Positions 36,780 to 46,155 of a DNA stretch of 64,000 nt are shown piece after piece; the stretch's first letter is position 1; every line of letters starts with the position of its first letter. The notes beneath the pieces are model-generated. The model was not told where the DNA came from, ran no database searches, and worked only from the letters and a program-made list of their open reading frames with translations. This DNA is from Rhizobium sp. SL86. GTDB taxonomy: Bacteria; Pseudomonadota; Alphaproteobacteria; Rhizobiales; Rhizobiaceae. The translations under genes were made by a program, and so were the position numbers. Location of the stretch: assembly GCF_026672545.1 (NCBI RefSeq), contig NZ_JAPPRJ010000007.1, forward strand, positions 62,001 through 126,000, read 5' to 3'.

Positions 36780-37841
36780 TCAGGCCGCCTTGATCTTCAG
36801 CGAGGCATAGAGATCGGCGTTTTCGGCAATGACCTGCTCCAGAAGCGACCAGTCGATGGCATCTTCCGTCGGCTTCTTCTTGATATAGCCCATCTCGATG
36901 AGCGAATCCGTGCGCTCCAGGATGAAGGCCTTCTGGTCACGCATATCGATGACGCTCGGCTGGGCGCGCTGGGCGATGCGTGCGTTTTCGAGCGAGGTCT
37001 TGTAATAGGTGCCGACGACCTTGCCGAGCGTGGCTTCAATATCAGCCTCGGCCATCGCCTGCGCCTTCATCATCGCTTTGATCAACCCTTTGAGGATGGC
37101 CGGATTTTCTTTCATCAGCTCCGCGCGCGAAGCCAGGATGCAGTCGGTGTAGTTCTTGCCGTAGAGATCGATGCCGTTCGACAGAAGGACCGATCCGGCC
37201 TTGTCGTTGAGCAGGGCGGTGCCGTAGGGTTCGATCACGCAGACCATGTCGATCGCGCCGGCCATGAAGCCCTCGACGGCTTCCGCCATCGAGCCGAGAT
37301 AGCGCACGGTGATATCCGAGAAGGGAATGCCCTTCGCCTTCAGCCAGTCATAGGGCATGACCTCCAGCGTATCGAGCTGGAAGGTGCCGAGCGTCTTGCC
37401 CTTGAGCTTTTCCGGCGTGTCGAGGCCCGGCTGCGCGACCAGCATGCAGCCCTGCACGCCGCCGCCGGCGACGACCTTGACCGGCGCGCCTGCATCATAG
37501 AGCGCGAGGAAGCTGGTATAGGGCATCACCCCGACATCGACCATACCGGAGCCGATCATCGTCACCTGGTCGGAAAAGCTCGGGGCGATCACGAACTCGA
37601 TCTCGAGCCCGTCTTCCCGGGCGAGTTGCTCAGCATGGGCGAGGAAGAGGTTCAGATTGCAGAAGCCGTTGCCATGGGTCGACTTGACCGTACCGGCGGC
37701 GGCATGGGCGGTTCCGCCGAACAGTGTCGGGGAGACGGCCATGGTGATAGTCGCGGCAGTTGCCGCCTTGAGCAGGCTGCGCCGGGAAAGATCCAGCGAC
37801 TTGAAATCAGGCTTCGTCCAATGATCGTGTCTGTCACACAT
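36780..37841 (-). CDS. ABC transporter substrate-binding protein (NMT1/ThiY-like, Tat signal)
   Basis: The product is 353 residues from the ATG at 37841 (AGAGGGA upstream). The N-terminus carries a twin-arginine motif, LSRRSLLKAATAATI, then a hydrophobic stretch and a likely cleavage at AHAAA. The mature protein is an NMT1-type binding protein: NLFLAHAEQLAREDGLEIEF, SGMVDVGVMPYTSF and GKTLGTFQLDTLEVMPYDWL. Tat export implies folding before export or a bound cofactor. It is first in the operon with permease, ATPase and amidohydrolase. The substrate should be the compound attacked by the amidohydrolase or amidase. Confidence 0.85.
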   Translation of the reverse strand: MCDRHDHWTKPDFKSLDLSRRSLLKAATAATITMAVSPTLFGGTAHAAAGTVKSTHGNGFCNLNLFLAHAEQLAREDGLEIEFVIAPSFSDQVTMIGSGMVDVGVMPYTSFLALYDAGAPVKVVAGGGVQGCMLVAQPGLDTPEKLKGKTLGTFQLDTLEVMPYDWLKAKGIPFSDITVRYLGSMAEAVEGFMAGAIDMVCVIEPYGTALLNDKAGSVLLSNGIDLYGKNYTDCILASRAELMKENPAILKGLIKAMMKAQAMAEADIEATLGKVVGTYYKTSLENARIAQRAQPSVIDMRDQKAFILERTDSLIEMGYIKKKPTEDAIDWSLLEQVIAENADLYASLKIKAA

Positions 37842-37904
37842 GTTTTCGGTTCCCTCTGAAGGTCTTGGCTTATCCGCCCGCTGCCCTCCCGAGGCCGGAC
37901 GAAT

Positions 37905-37966
37905 ATAATTATGAATGCAATGTGCGTGCCAAGTAAGCTCCTCCTGCATTTCGCATTAATAATTAT
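37905..37966. promoter_or_regulatory. ATAATTAT palindromes upstream of the ABC operon
   Basis: ATAATTAT occurs at 37905-37912 and again at 37959-37966 in the gap between the ABC binding-protein start (37841) and the amidase stop (38031). The same word is the core of the perfect inverted repeat in front of the GntR gene at 40720, so these are candidate sites for that regulator. Confidence 0.5.
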
Positions 37967-38030
37967 ATTTCAGCGAGTGGCGTGGCGAGCGGCTGTGCAG
38001 GCCGCCTGTTATTGCTAGGCAACGCGCTTA

Positions 38031-39428
38031 TTAACGAGGCATTAAGGTGTCTCCATTTGCCGCAGCCAGCGCGATCTCGATCCTTGCTGCAAGTGCCAGC
38101 AGAGCATCGTCGCTGAAACGTGGACCGATAATCTGCAGCCCGACCGGAAGTCCGCCGCGGCCGGTGCCGGCCGGTAGTGAGATCGCCGGGCAGAAGGCAT
38201 GGTTGATGAGCGGCGTGAACACCGCATGCCCGCGATGCGGTACGGTGACGCCGCCGATTTCGGCAGGACCGAGTTTGCTCCACGACCAGGCCACGCACGG
38301 TGTTGTCGGGGAGAGCAGGAAATCCCAACCGCCTGCAAAGGAGCGCGCGGCTGCCCCGGCGACTGCAGTGCTCATCGATCCAGCGCGCGCGACATCGGTG
38401 GCGCTCAGTCGCAGCCCGTCTTCAATCTGTACGCCGACGTCGGGATCGAAGAGGGTCGGATCTCGCAGCCACAGATCGCCAAAGCGCGCTGCCAATCCCG
38501 CATGCTGCAACGGCATCAGGGCGGCTTCACCCGCCCCTTCCGGCCAGATGGGATCTGCCTCGCTAAGCTCAAACCCGCTTGCGCGTAAAATCTCGATTGC
38601 ATGTTGGAGCGCTTCCGCGACATCCGGATCGACAGGGACATCGAGACCGAGCCTGGGGCTCCAGGCAAGCTTCGGCGAGCCTGGTAGGAGTGCTGAAGGC
38701 AGGGCCGGGACGGAGAAGGGATCGCGCGGATCGTAGCCCCGGATCGCCTCGAACAGCAGGCGAGCATCCTCAACAGTGCGCCCCATCGGACCCGCCACGC
38801 CGACCTGCGAAAGCTCCCGCTCGGAGGCCACCACGCCGCCAGACGGCTTGAAGCCGACGACGCCCGCATGGGCCGCAGGCCGCCGAGCCGAGCCGCCGCC
38901 GTCGCTGCCGAGCGCGATCGGCACATAGCCGGCGGCAAGTGCGGCTGCCGCGCCGCCGGACGAGCCGCCGGTGGTGAGGTTTGGATTAAGCGGATGGCGG
39001 GTCGGACCATAAAGCAGGTTGGTGGTGACGCCCTTACAGCCGAATTCCGACATGTTGCTGCGACCGATAATGATGGCGCCGGCCTGCCGCAGACGCGTGA
39101 CGATCAGGTCGTCATCCTCCGCCACGAAGCCGGCAAACAGCCGCGACCCCTGGGTGGCCTTCCAGCCCTTGACGCGGAAATGGTCCTTGACCAGCACCGG
39201 CACGCCGGCAAGCGGGGGCTGCTCGCCCGCGGCGAGGCGCCGCGCGAGCGCATCCACCTGCGGGTCGGACAGCGCCGGATCATGATCGATCACGGCGTTG
39301 ATCGTTGCATTGGTCGCGGCTATGGCCCGGTGGGCGGCGATCGTGGCGGCTCCCGGCGCTATGTCGCCGGCCCGCACGGCCGCTGCGATGGCAGCTGCCG
39401 ACCGGGGAACTGAAGTAATTTCGGTCAT
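38031..39428 (-). CDS. Amidase signature family hydrolase
   Basis: The 465-residue enzyme has the Ser-cisSer-Lys triad of amidases: Lys81 in VPVLVKDHFRVKG, Ser156 in LTTGGSSGGAAAA, and the nucleophile Ser180 in GSDGGGSARRPAA. The length is normal. It hydrolyses a C-N amide or carbamoyl bond, as in allophanate hydrolase or carbamoyl-amino-acid amidases. It sits between the ABC transporter operon and the serine hydrolase on the same strand and presumably acts in the same degradation route. The specific substrate cannot be told. Confidence 0.87.
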   Translation of the reverse strand: MTEITSVPRSAAAIAAAVRAGDIAPGAATIAAHRAIAATNATINAVIDHDPALSDPQVDALARRLAAGEQPPLAGVPVLVKDHFRVKGWKATQGSRLFAGFVAEDDDLIVTRLRQAGAIIIGRSNMSEFGCKGVTTNLLYGPTRHPLNPNLTTGGSSGGAAAALAAGYVPIALGSDGGGSARRPAAHAGVVGFKPSGGVVASERELSQVGVAGPMGRTVEDARLLFEAIRGYDPRDPFSVPALPSALLPGSPKLAWSPRLGLDVPVDPDVAEALQHAIEILRASGFELSEADPIWPEGAGEAALMPLQHAGLAARFGDLWLRDPTLFDPDVGVQIEDGLRLSATDVARAGSMSTAVAGAAARSFAGGWDFLLSPTTPCVAWSWSKLGPAEIGGVTVPHRGHAVFTPLINHAFCPAISLPAGTGRGGLPVGLQIIGPRFSDDALLALAARIEIALAAANGDTLMPR

Positions 39429-39458
39429 GAGTGCTCCCTTGAAACTGGATGGCCGGTG

Positions 39459-40508
39459 TCAGGCGATCGCCCGCATCACGCTTTCGATGAAACCGCCGAA
39501 GGCGTCCTTGTCGAAACCATGGGCGACGGCGACGAGGTTATGCGGCGCGTCGATCCAAATGGCGTTCATGCCGACGCCGAGCGCGAAGACCGATGTCGCG
39601 GGGGCCGCAGGAAAAAGCCGCCTATCCGTGTTGAGCCACCAGAGACCCCCATAGACCGGCATCAGGTCGCAGGGCGTCAGCAGCATTGACAGCGCTTCTT
39701 GAGATACAATGCGGCGATCCTGATGCAGTCCGCCCGTCATCACGAGTTGGCCGAGGGCGGCATCCTTTTCGACGCTGGTCGCGATGCCGCCGCCCCAGTG
39801 GCCGCCGCCAACGACCACCGGGATGCTTTGGCCTTCGACATCGATCGTCGTCTCGGGAGGGTAGCCGCCCCAGTCCCAGCCTGCATCGGAGAAGGATTCG
39901 GGAAATCGCGACCGGAGGACGTCCGGCAGGGATTGTCCGAAGACATAAGTGAGGGCGAGGCAAAGGGCATTGACTCTGATATCGTTGTAATCCCAGTAGC
40001 TGCCCGGCGCGCCATAGGGCGTTGTGGCGCCGAAGCGGGCGCTGCTCTCGGTCGGAGACAGTTGTCGATTGCGATCCACCGCGTCCGGGATACCCCACAG
40101 CGTTCCCTGCCATTCGCTGGTCTGCTGGAGGAGTTGGCGCCAGCTCACAATGTCATTGGGCGGCTCAAAAGCCGACTGGGCCACGGATTGACTGACCGGC
40201 GCATCCCAGGCGGGTATCCGGCCTTCGTCCATGGCGATGGCCGCGAGCAGTCCGACATAGCTCTTGGTGACGCTGAAGACCATGTCGGCGCGAAACTGGT
40301 CACCCCAGGACGCCGTATGGTTTTCCACCCGGATCAGCCCGGCAGGCCCGACGCGATCGCGCAATCGCCCCTTGACGATATTCCACGGTGGCGGGTCGAA
40401 GGTCTGACCTTCGATAACCGCGCGGATGTCCGTAGGCCACGAGGTCGGATGAGAAACAGCGTAATCGACTGCATCCTGCAACCGCACGTCGGTGAGGCGC
40501 GTATCCAT
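39459..40508 (-). CDS. Serine hydrolase, class C beta-lactamase fold
   Basis: The product is 349 residues from the ATG at 40508, with AGGAG six bases upstream; the frame open to 40829 would cross the GntR promoter. The nucleophile motif is SVTK (Ser79, Lys82) and the tyrosine motif is in SYWDYNDIRVN. No signal peptide is seen, so it is likely a cytoplasmic esterase, amidase or aminopeptidase-like member rather than an antibiotic-hydrolysing enzyme. It is the gene before the amidase and is read divergently from the GntR gene. Confidence 0.82.
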   Translation of the reverse strand: MDTRLTDVRLQDAVDYAVSHPTSWPTDIRAVIEGQTFDPPPWNIVKGRLRDRVGPAGLIRVENHTASWGDQFRADMVFSVTKSYVGLLAAIAMDEGRIPAWDAPVSQSVAQSAFEPPNDIVSWRQLLQQTSEWQGTLWGIPDAVDRNRQLSPTESSARFGATTPYGAPGSYWDYNDIRVNALCLALTYVFGQSLPDVLRSRFPESFSDAGWDWGGYPPETTIDVEGQSIPVVVGGGHWGGGIATSVEKDAALGQLVMTGGLHQDRRIVSQEALSMLLTPCDLMPVYGGLWWLNTDRRLFPAAPATSVFALGVGMNAIWIDAPHNLVAVAHGFDKDAFGGFIESVMRAIA

Positions 40509-40660
40509 TGAAACTCCTGTGAACAACGCCCGACGCTTGCAGGTCGGGCATGAGGTCAGCAGAACCCGTGCAACAGCTGCAACGCACCACCTGAAGTATG
40601 GTGCGAAGGGACGCGCGGGGTCGAGGCGAACAGGAGGGCAGGCCGAACCGGCGCTTGTAT

Positions 40661-40681
40661 TTATAATTACGATAATTATAA
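40661..40681. promoter_or_regulatory. Perfect 9-bp inverted repeat, GntR operator candidate
   Basis: TTATAATTA (40661-40669) and TAATTATAA (40673-40681) form an exact inverted repeat with a 3-base spacer, with an outer CTTG/CAAG pair at 40654-40657 and 40685-40688. It lies in the divergent region between the serine hydrolase (ATG 40508) and GntR (ATG 40720). The core recurs twice before the ABC operon. Confidence 0.65.
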
Positions 40682-40719
40682 GAGCAAGACCCCCTGGGAG
40701 GGAGCACGAAGAAAACGCC

Positions 40720-41433
40720 ATGACGACGCTGAGTACAATGAAGAAGAAGCGGCGCCCGCTGCAAGCGGCCCCCTTTCGGGAGAGCCTGCACGATTCGCTG
40801 ACCGACCAGTTGCGCAACATGATCCTCAAGCACGAGTTGCAGCCCGGCGAATGGATTCAGGAAATGCAGCTTTGCGAGACCCTGGGCGTATCTCGCACAC
40901 CTATGCGCGAGGCGCTGAAGGTGCTGGCTTCCGAAAAGCTCGTGGTGCTGCACCCCTATCGTGGCGCCTCGGTGGCGGAGATCGAACTGGAGGTGGTGGC
41001 CGAACTTTTCGAGGTGCAGGCGATCCTCGAGAGCCAGGCGGGCATTCTGGCCGCAGAGCGCGCCAGCGATGCCGAGGTCGCTGCCTTTTCCGCCAAGCAG
41101 GATGAAATGACCGGCTATTTCCGGGTTGGCGATCGCAGCGCCTATTTCCGCCTGAACCAGGAATTGCACACGGCCATCGTCACCATGGCCGCCAATACGC
41201 GCCTGCTGGAAAGCCATCAGTCCGTGATGACGCAAATTTCCCATGCGCGCTATGCCGCGCTGGATGAGGACAACCGCTGGCAGGTGTCGATCGAGCAGCA
41301 TGCTGCGATCCGGGATGCCCTGGTCAGGCGTGACGGGCCGGCTCTGGCTGCGCATATTTTGAAACATGTCAATGACACCAAGACCGCCATCCTACGCGGT
41401 CTGGAACGGGGCGCGGCCGCAGCTGCTGGATAG
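40720..41433 (+). CDS. GntR-family (FadR/FCD type) regulator
   Basis: The product is 237 residues from the ATG at 40720; the later ATG at 40738 is an equally possible start because GGGAGGGAG lies somewhat far upstream. The winged helix is LQPGEWIQEMQLCETLGVSR then TPMREALKVLASEKLVVL, and the FCD domain has LNQELHTAIVTMAANTRLLE. It is divergent from the serine hydrolase-amidase genes and probably represses them and the ABC operon through the AT-rich palindromes. It is the last gene before the CRISPR array. Confidence 0.87.
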   Translation: MTTLSTMKKKRRPLQAAPFRESLHDSLTDQLRNMILKHELQPGEWIQEMQLCETLGVSRTPMREALKVLASEKLVVLHPYRGASVAEIELEVVAELFEVQAILESQAGILAAERASDAEVAAFSAKQDEMTGYFRVGDRSAYFRLNQELHTAIVTMAANTRLLESHQSVMTQISHARYAALDEDNRWQVSIEQHAAIRDALVRRDGPALAAHILKHVNDTKTAILRGLERGAAAAAG

Positions 41434-41495
41434 AAGCTTAGTCCCGGCATTCGATGGGTCGCATCGAAGATGAATCGATCTGGCCTTCATTAGGC

Positions 41496-43926
41496 GTTTC
41501 GATCCACGCCTCCGCGAGGGAGGCGACCGTCAGTCACCGCCCCAGCTGATGATGACGCCTTCGTTTCGATCCACGCCTCCGCGAGGGAGGCGACGCCGGC
41601 GGCACGCCCCTGCTTGTGCAGGTTGGAGTAGTTTCGATCCACGCCTCCGCGAGGGAGGCGACCATGGCCTTGAGCTGTTTGGGTCGCGCTGTGTCGGGTT
41701 TCGATCCACGCCTCCGCGAGGGAGGCGACGAGGATCAGGCGAGAGACGCGCATCATCCCACCCTGTTTCGATCCACGCCTCCGCGAGGGAGGCGACGCGG
41801 CGGGCCGATATCGCCAAGGTCTATCGCGGGCGTTTCGATCCACGCCTCCGCGAGGGAGGCGACCGTAACCACTAAGCGTGAGTACACGTACCAGTCGGTT
41901 TCGATCCACGCCTCCGCGAGGGAGGCGACGACGGATTACCGTGCGCGATTACATTCCGGGGGTGTTTCGATCCACGCCTCCGCGAGGGAGGCGACCGTCA
42001 TTCCTCGGATTCGAACCACGTCACGACGGCGTTTCGATCCACGCCTCCGCGAGGGAGGCGACCTCTTCCGCGCATCGACCCGTGCCCTTTTGGGCTGTTT
42101 CGATCCACGCCTCCGCGAGGGAGGCGACATTGCAGGCGGTGCGCGCTTTCCAGGCTGAACACGGTTTCGATCCACGCCTCCGCGAGGGAGGCGACCAGCC
42201 CGGTTAGTCGCGACACCAAAAGTTCCGATGTTTCGATCCACGCCTCCGCGAGGGAGGCGACCCTTCTGTTTCGTGCAGAATGGCCTTCGCCAACGTGTTT
42301 CGATCCACGCCTCCGCGAGGGAGGCGACGGGCGACCGCAGATCGATTGGTTGGATGATAGGAGTTTCGATCCACGCCTCCGCGAGGGAGGCGACCCGCCC
42401 GTCGCGCGTCTTATAAAAACGACCGGCCTGTTTCGATCCACGCCTCCGCGAGGGAGGCGACGATTGCGACGTCATCTGCGGTGGGTTCCCCTGCCAGTTT
42501 CGATCCACGCCTCCGCGAGGGAGGCGACACGGATCGATCGGACTAGCGACGGAGCAAGGGAGTGTTTCGATCCACGCCTCCGCGAGGGAGGCGACGTTGC
42601 GCCGAACGTGCTTGGCGCAGCTATAGGCGGTTTCGATCCACGCCTCCGCGAGGGAGGCGACTCCGCTTGAAGGTCGTGTTCTGCGTTCCTTCGCTTGTTT
42701 CGATCCACGCCTCCGCGAGGGAGGCGACAGCAGAACTTGCCTCGTCAGAACGTCGAATGGCTGTTTCGATCCACGCCTCCGCGAGGGAGGCGACAAGAGA
42801 TCAAATCCTTGAAGGCAAGGATAGGGAAGGTTTCGATCCACGCCTCCGCGAGGGAGGCGACCCGCCGTCTTCCTCCCAGGCTTTAATGTTGCGCATGTTT
42901 CGATCCACGCCTCCGCGAGGGAGGCGACGCTGACAATCGCAGAAGGTCAGCTGCTCGGGAAAGTTTCGATCCACGCCTCCGCGAGGGAGGCGACCCCATC
43001 GCCCCAACCGAATGTGGTGAGATTGGAAGTTTCGATCCACGCCTCCGCGAGGGAGGCGACCGGGCCTGGGAGATAGAGCCGCGCCTCTGTCCGTAGTTTC
43101 GATCCACGCCTCCGCGAGGGAGGCGACTTCGGCTAGAGCAATGATACGGCTACCCAGGACAGTTTCGATCCACGCCTCCGCGAGGGAGGCGACAACCAAC
43201 CGCGCACCACCAAGGAGACCGACATGAGTTTCGATCCACGCCTCCGCGAGGGAGGCGACCTCGGCTGTCAGGGTTTAGCCGCCGCATGTCCTTGTTTCGA
43301 TCCACGCCTCCGCGAGGGAGGCGACTCGATGAAATGACACGGCGCATGCAGCTGGTGCAGGTTTCGATCCACGCCTCCGCGAGGGAGGCGACCTTGGCAA
43401 GGGACCCCACCGCCGCAGTCATCTTGTCGGTTTCGATCCACGCCTCCGCGAGGGAGGCGACTGCGGAGGTAAGCCGGGGTGTGTGCCGGCGCTGTGTTTC
43501 GATCCACGCCTCCGCGAGGGAGGCGACGTGTACGGCAAGACCCTTATGCCGTAGCCCTCAAGGTTTCGATCCACGCCTCCGCGAGGGAGGCGACTGGATC
43601 ATTTAGGACGTGTCTCGTATATCGTCTGGTTTCGATCCACGCCTCCGCGAGGGAGGCGACGTCAAACTGAGGCGGATTGCTCCCTTGAGGATAGGTTTCG
43701 ATCCACGCCTCCGCGAGGGAGGCGACGCGACTGCAGCGTCTCGACGGAGATCCCTGCGATGTTTCGATCCACGCCTCCGCGAGGGAGGCGACCAACCACG
43801 CCAAGACGATGTACGAGCGTGCGGTCGTTTCGATCCACGCCTCCGCGAGGGAGGCGACGGCCGTCCAATGGACATGGCTGCAATCGAATATGCAGTTTCG
43901 ATCCACGCCTCCGCGAGGGAGGCGAC
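41496..43926 (-). CRISPR. Type I-C CRISPR array, 37 repeats and 36 spacers
   Basis: A 32-bp repeat occurs 37 times, first at 41496-41527 and last at 43895-43926. On the plus strand it begins GTTTCGATCCACG and ends GGAGGCGAC, with an internal inverted repeat CGCCTCC/GGAGGCG that would form the crRNA hairpin. Read on the minus strand it starts GTCGCC and ends ATCGAAAC, the usual I-C orientation, so transcription should run from the cas2 side (43926) toward 41496. Spacers are 34-37 bp, mostly 34 or 35. All repeats I read are identical, including the distal one, and I saw no duplicated spacer. The adjacent cas genes are a complete I-C set. Confidence 0.97.
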
Positions 43927-44145
43927 TGTCTGGGTGTAAAACACAGTTTTTGTTATGCGGCAAAGGCCGGAAGTGCGAAGAGGATACGTTTCGGCGGTCA
44001 TGCGTGGGGCAGATGGTCCGCAGAGCGAACAAGTCCTTACAATGTCAAAGATCTGGCTGCTGTGCGAACAGTCTCGAATTGTTCAGCGCGCTTATGGTTC
44101 GCACCCGAGAGGATGTAATCCGGTGATGCATGCAAAAGCGACACG
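43927..44145 (-). promoter_or_regulatory. CRISPR leader region
   Basis: The 219 bases between the last repeat and the cas2 stop should hold the leader and array promoter, given the repeat orientation. Next to the first repeat it is AT richer (TAACAAAAACTGTG on the minus strand). A TTGACA word occurs on the minus strand at 44043-44048 without a clear -10 partner. Short frames here are repeat-derived and not genes. Confidence 0.6.
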
Positions 44146-44436
44146 TCAGATGATCAGAGGACCATTGAGGTCGGTGGCGGGTTTGGCGCCCACATGCTCC
44201 ACGCGCCGTTCCCAGTTTGCACCCAGATAGTAGTAGCGCAGGCTGTCTACAGCCGGGTTGATAATCCCTTCCAGCCGTGCCTTGAGCTTCACCCATTGTG
44301 CCGGATCGACCTCGATCTCGAAGACGGAAAACTGGACACGCTGACCGTAATCACGACAGGCCTTGGCCACGGCGCGCAGCCGCGCCTGCCCCTTGCCCTC
44401 CAGCGTGTGAACGTCATAGGTCACCAGAACCAGCAT
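44146..44436 (-). CDS. cas2: CRISPR-associated endonuclease Cas2
   Basis: The 96-residue protein has the ferredoxin-fold start MLVLVTYDVHT with the metal-binding Asp8, then ACRDYGQRVQFSVFEIEVD and a C-terminal strand segment. Length is typical for subtype I-C. It forms the Cas1-Cas2 integrase that adds new spacers. It is the last cas gene, 9 bases after cas1, and faces the array leader. Confidence 0.95.
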   Translation of the reverse strand: MLVLVTYDVHTLEGKGQARLRAVAKACRDYGQRVQFSVFEIEVDPAQWVKLKARLEGIINPAVDSLRYYYLGANWERRVEHVGAKPATDLNGPLII

Positions 44437-44445
44437 GGTCTTGCC

Positions 44446-45480
44446 TCATTTCCAGAACCAGGGTGGATAGGCGTCAAGATCGCCGCGCAGATGTCGAGCC
44501 AGCATCTGCGCCTGCAGATAGGGCACCAGCCCGAGCGGGGCCTTTTCATCGAGAAAGACATGCAGCCGCTCCTCCCGCTTGCGCTCCTGCCAGGCGGTCA
44601 GCACAGTCTTGCGCGCATCCTCGCTCATGAGCACGGCGCCGCCCTCCTTTCGCTCGAAATCCCCGGAACGCACCTGGCGCCGGTTGATCAGCGACAGTGC
44701 GAGACGGTCGGCCAGCACGGGACGCAGTTCTTCCATCAGGTCGAGTGCCAGACTGGGTCGGCCGGGCCGGTCGCGATGCAGAAAACCGGCGGCAGGATCA
44801 AGCCCGACACTTTCCAGTGCGGAACGGCAGTCATGGGTCAGTAGTGTGTAAAGAAACGACAGCAACGCATTGACCGGATCGAGCGGCGGGCGCCGCGAGC
44901 GGCCTGTCCAGCGCAGGTCGGGGTCCGGCGAGCGGATCAGATGATCGAAGACGGAGAAATAGAGATTGGCCGCCTCTCCTTCCGAGCCTCTTAGCCTCTC
45001 CAGCGTGTCATCGGCGCGCTCCACGCGACGCAGGATCTGAGCGAGCCGCTCCGTCACAACATCAATGGCGGCACGATCTTCAAGCGTGTACTCCTCGCCA
45101 TAATCGCGCAGCGCGCGCATCAACACCGCACGCTGGTTTGCAATCTTGCCGATGAGGAAGGAGCGGACCACCTCTTCCGGTGCATCACAAACGCGATATT
45201 GTGCCCGGCGCAACAGGATGTTGCCGCTGATGGGTCCCTCCAGCCGGGCCTGAAAGCGGCCGTTTCGATCCAGAAAGGTCAGCGTGATGCCCGCCGCCGC
45301 AAGCGCCGCCATCAACGGTGGCGAAACGTGAATGGCGCCGAACACCACTGCGGCGGAGAGCATGTGCAGCGGCACGCGGCTCTTCTCCATGCCGTCAATC
45401 TCGGCCACCAGGTTTTCGCCATCCTTGCGCAGAGCGGCCCCTTCGGTCGTGACGTAGATGGTGTTGAGCAGCTTCTTCAT
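44446..45480 (-). CDS. cas1: CRISPR-associated endonuclease Cas1 (I-C)
   Basis: The 344-residue protein has an N-terminal beta domain (NTIYVTTEGAALRKDGENLV) and the C-terminal catalytic helical domain. Metal ligands are visible as the Glu in GEAANLYFSVFDH, the His in GFLHRDRPGRPSLALDLMEE and the acidic residues that follow it. It is the integrase of the spacer acquisition complex. Its start overlaps the cas4 stop by ATGA. All key residues appear intact, so acquisition is likely functional. Confidence 0.95.
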   Translation of the reverse strand: MKKLLNTIYVTTEGAALRKDGENLVAEIDGMEKSRVPLHMLSAAVVFGAIHVSPPLMAALAAAGITLTFLDRNGRFQARLEGPISGNILLRRAQYRVCDAPEEVVRSFLIGKIANQRAVLMRALRDYGEEYTLEDRAAIDVVTERLAQILRRVERADDTLERLRGSEGEAANLYFSVFDHLIRSPDPDLRWTGRSRRPPLDPVNALLSFLYTLLTHDCRSALESVGLDPAAGFLHRDRPGRPSLALDLMEELRPVLADRLALSLINRRQVRSGDFERKEGGAVLMSEDARKTVLTAWQERKREERLHVFLDEKAPLGLVPYLQAQMLARHLRGDLDAYPPWFWK

Positions 45481-46151
45481 GGAGCGACTTCAGATGATGA
45501 AAGGCTGCGCTCGACCATACGCGACCGCCAGGCCCGCACCGGTTTTGCAACGGCATCCGGTCGGCACAACTCGAGAAGCGAACAGGCGCGGCAACGCTCG
45601 CGGCGCGTGGTCGGCGGCGGCGTGCGACCGGTGGCCAAGACCTCCGCCAGGGCCTGGACCGTGTCTTCGGTCAGCCGCCGCAGATCCGCATCGAATGGCA
45701 CCACCACCCGGCGCTTCGTCTCGGCGTAAAACAACGCACCCTCCGGGACGGGCCGTCCTGTCATTTCCTCAAGGCAGAGCGCCTGCGCGCACAACTGCAC
45801 CTCATCGGCCCGGTGCAGCTTGGGTTTGCCGCGCTTGTATTCCAGCGGGTAGGCGGTCTCCACCTCGCCCTCCTCCAGAAACTCCACCACATCGGCGGTG
45901 CCGGACAGGTTCAGCCGCCGGCAGGAAAGCGGCAGCGCCATCACGCGACGTACACCGCGGATCTTGCGCTTGCCGCCCTTGTCCGCCACCGCATGCAACA
46001 CATTGCCTTCGGCGGTGAAACGATTGTCCGCCCAGGCGCGCTCGATATGGATGAGAGCGGCCTGCCTGAGACAATAGACGGCGTGCTGCAGGGCCGAGAG
46101 CGGGATGGGCTCCCGCTCGTCCACAAGCAACGTGACCGCCTCGCCCGCCAT
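45477..46151 (-). CDS. cas4: CRISPR-associated exonuclease Cas4
   Basis: The product is 224 residues from the ATG at 46151, just after the cas7 stop at 46156. It shows the RecB-type nuclease set LSGTADVVEF and YPLEYKRGKPK, and the iron-sulfur cluster Cys residues: one in HAVYCLRQAALIH and three in RCRACSLLELCRP. Cas4 trims and orients prespacers for the Cas1-Cas2 integrase in I-C systems. Length matches the family. Confidence 0.93.
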   Translation of the reverse strand: MAGEAVTLLVDEREPIPLSALQHAVYCLRQAALIHIERAWADNRFTAEGNVLHAVADKGGKRKIRGVRRVMALPLSCRRLNLSGTADVVEFLEEGEVETAYPLEYKRGKPKLHRADEVQLCAQALCLEEMTGRPVPEGALFYAETKRRVVVPFDADLRRLTEDTVQALAEVLATGRTPPPTTRRERCRACSLLELCRPDAVAKPVRAWRSRMVERSLSSSEVAP

Positions 46152-46155
46152 GGCG

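Noticed and set aside
41490..44120. Numerous overlapping frames with repeated peptides such as VASLAEAWIET or SPPSRRRGSK
   Set aside because: They are translations of the CRISPR repeat in different frames, not proteins.
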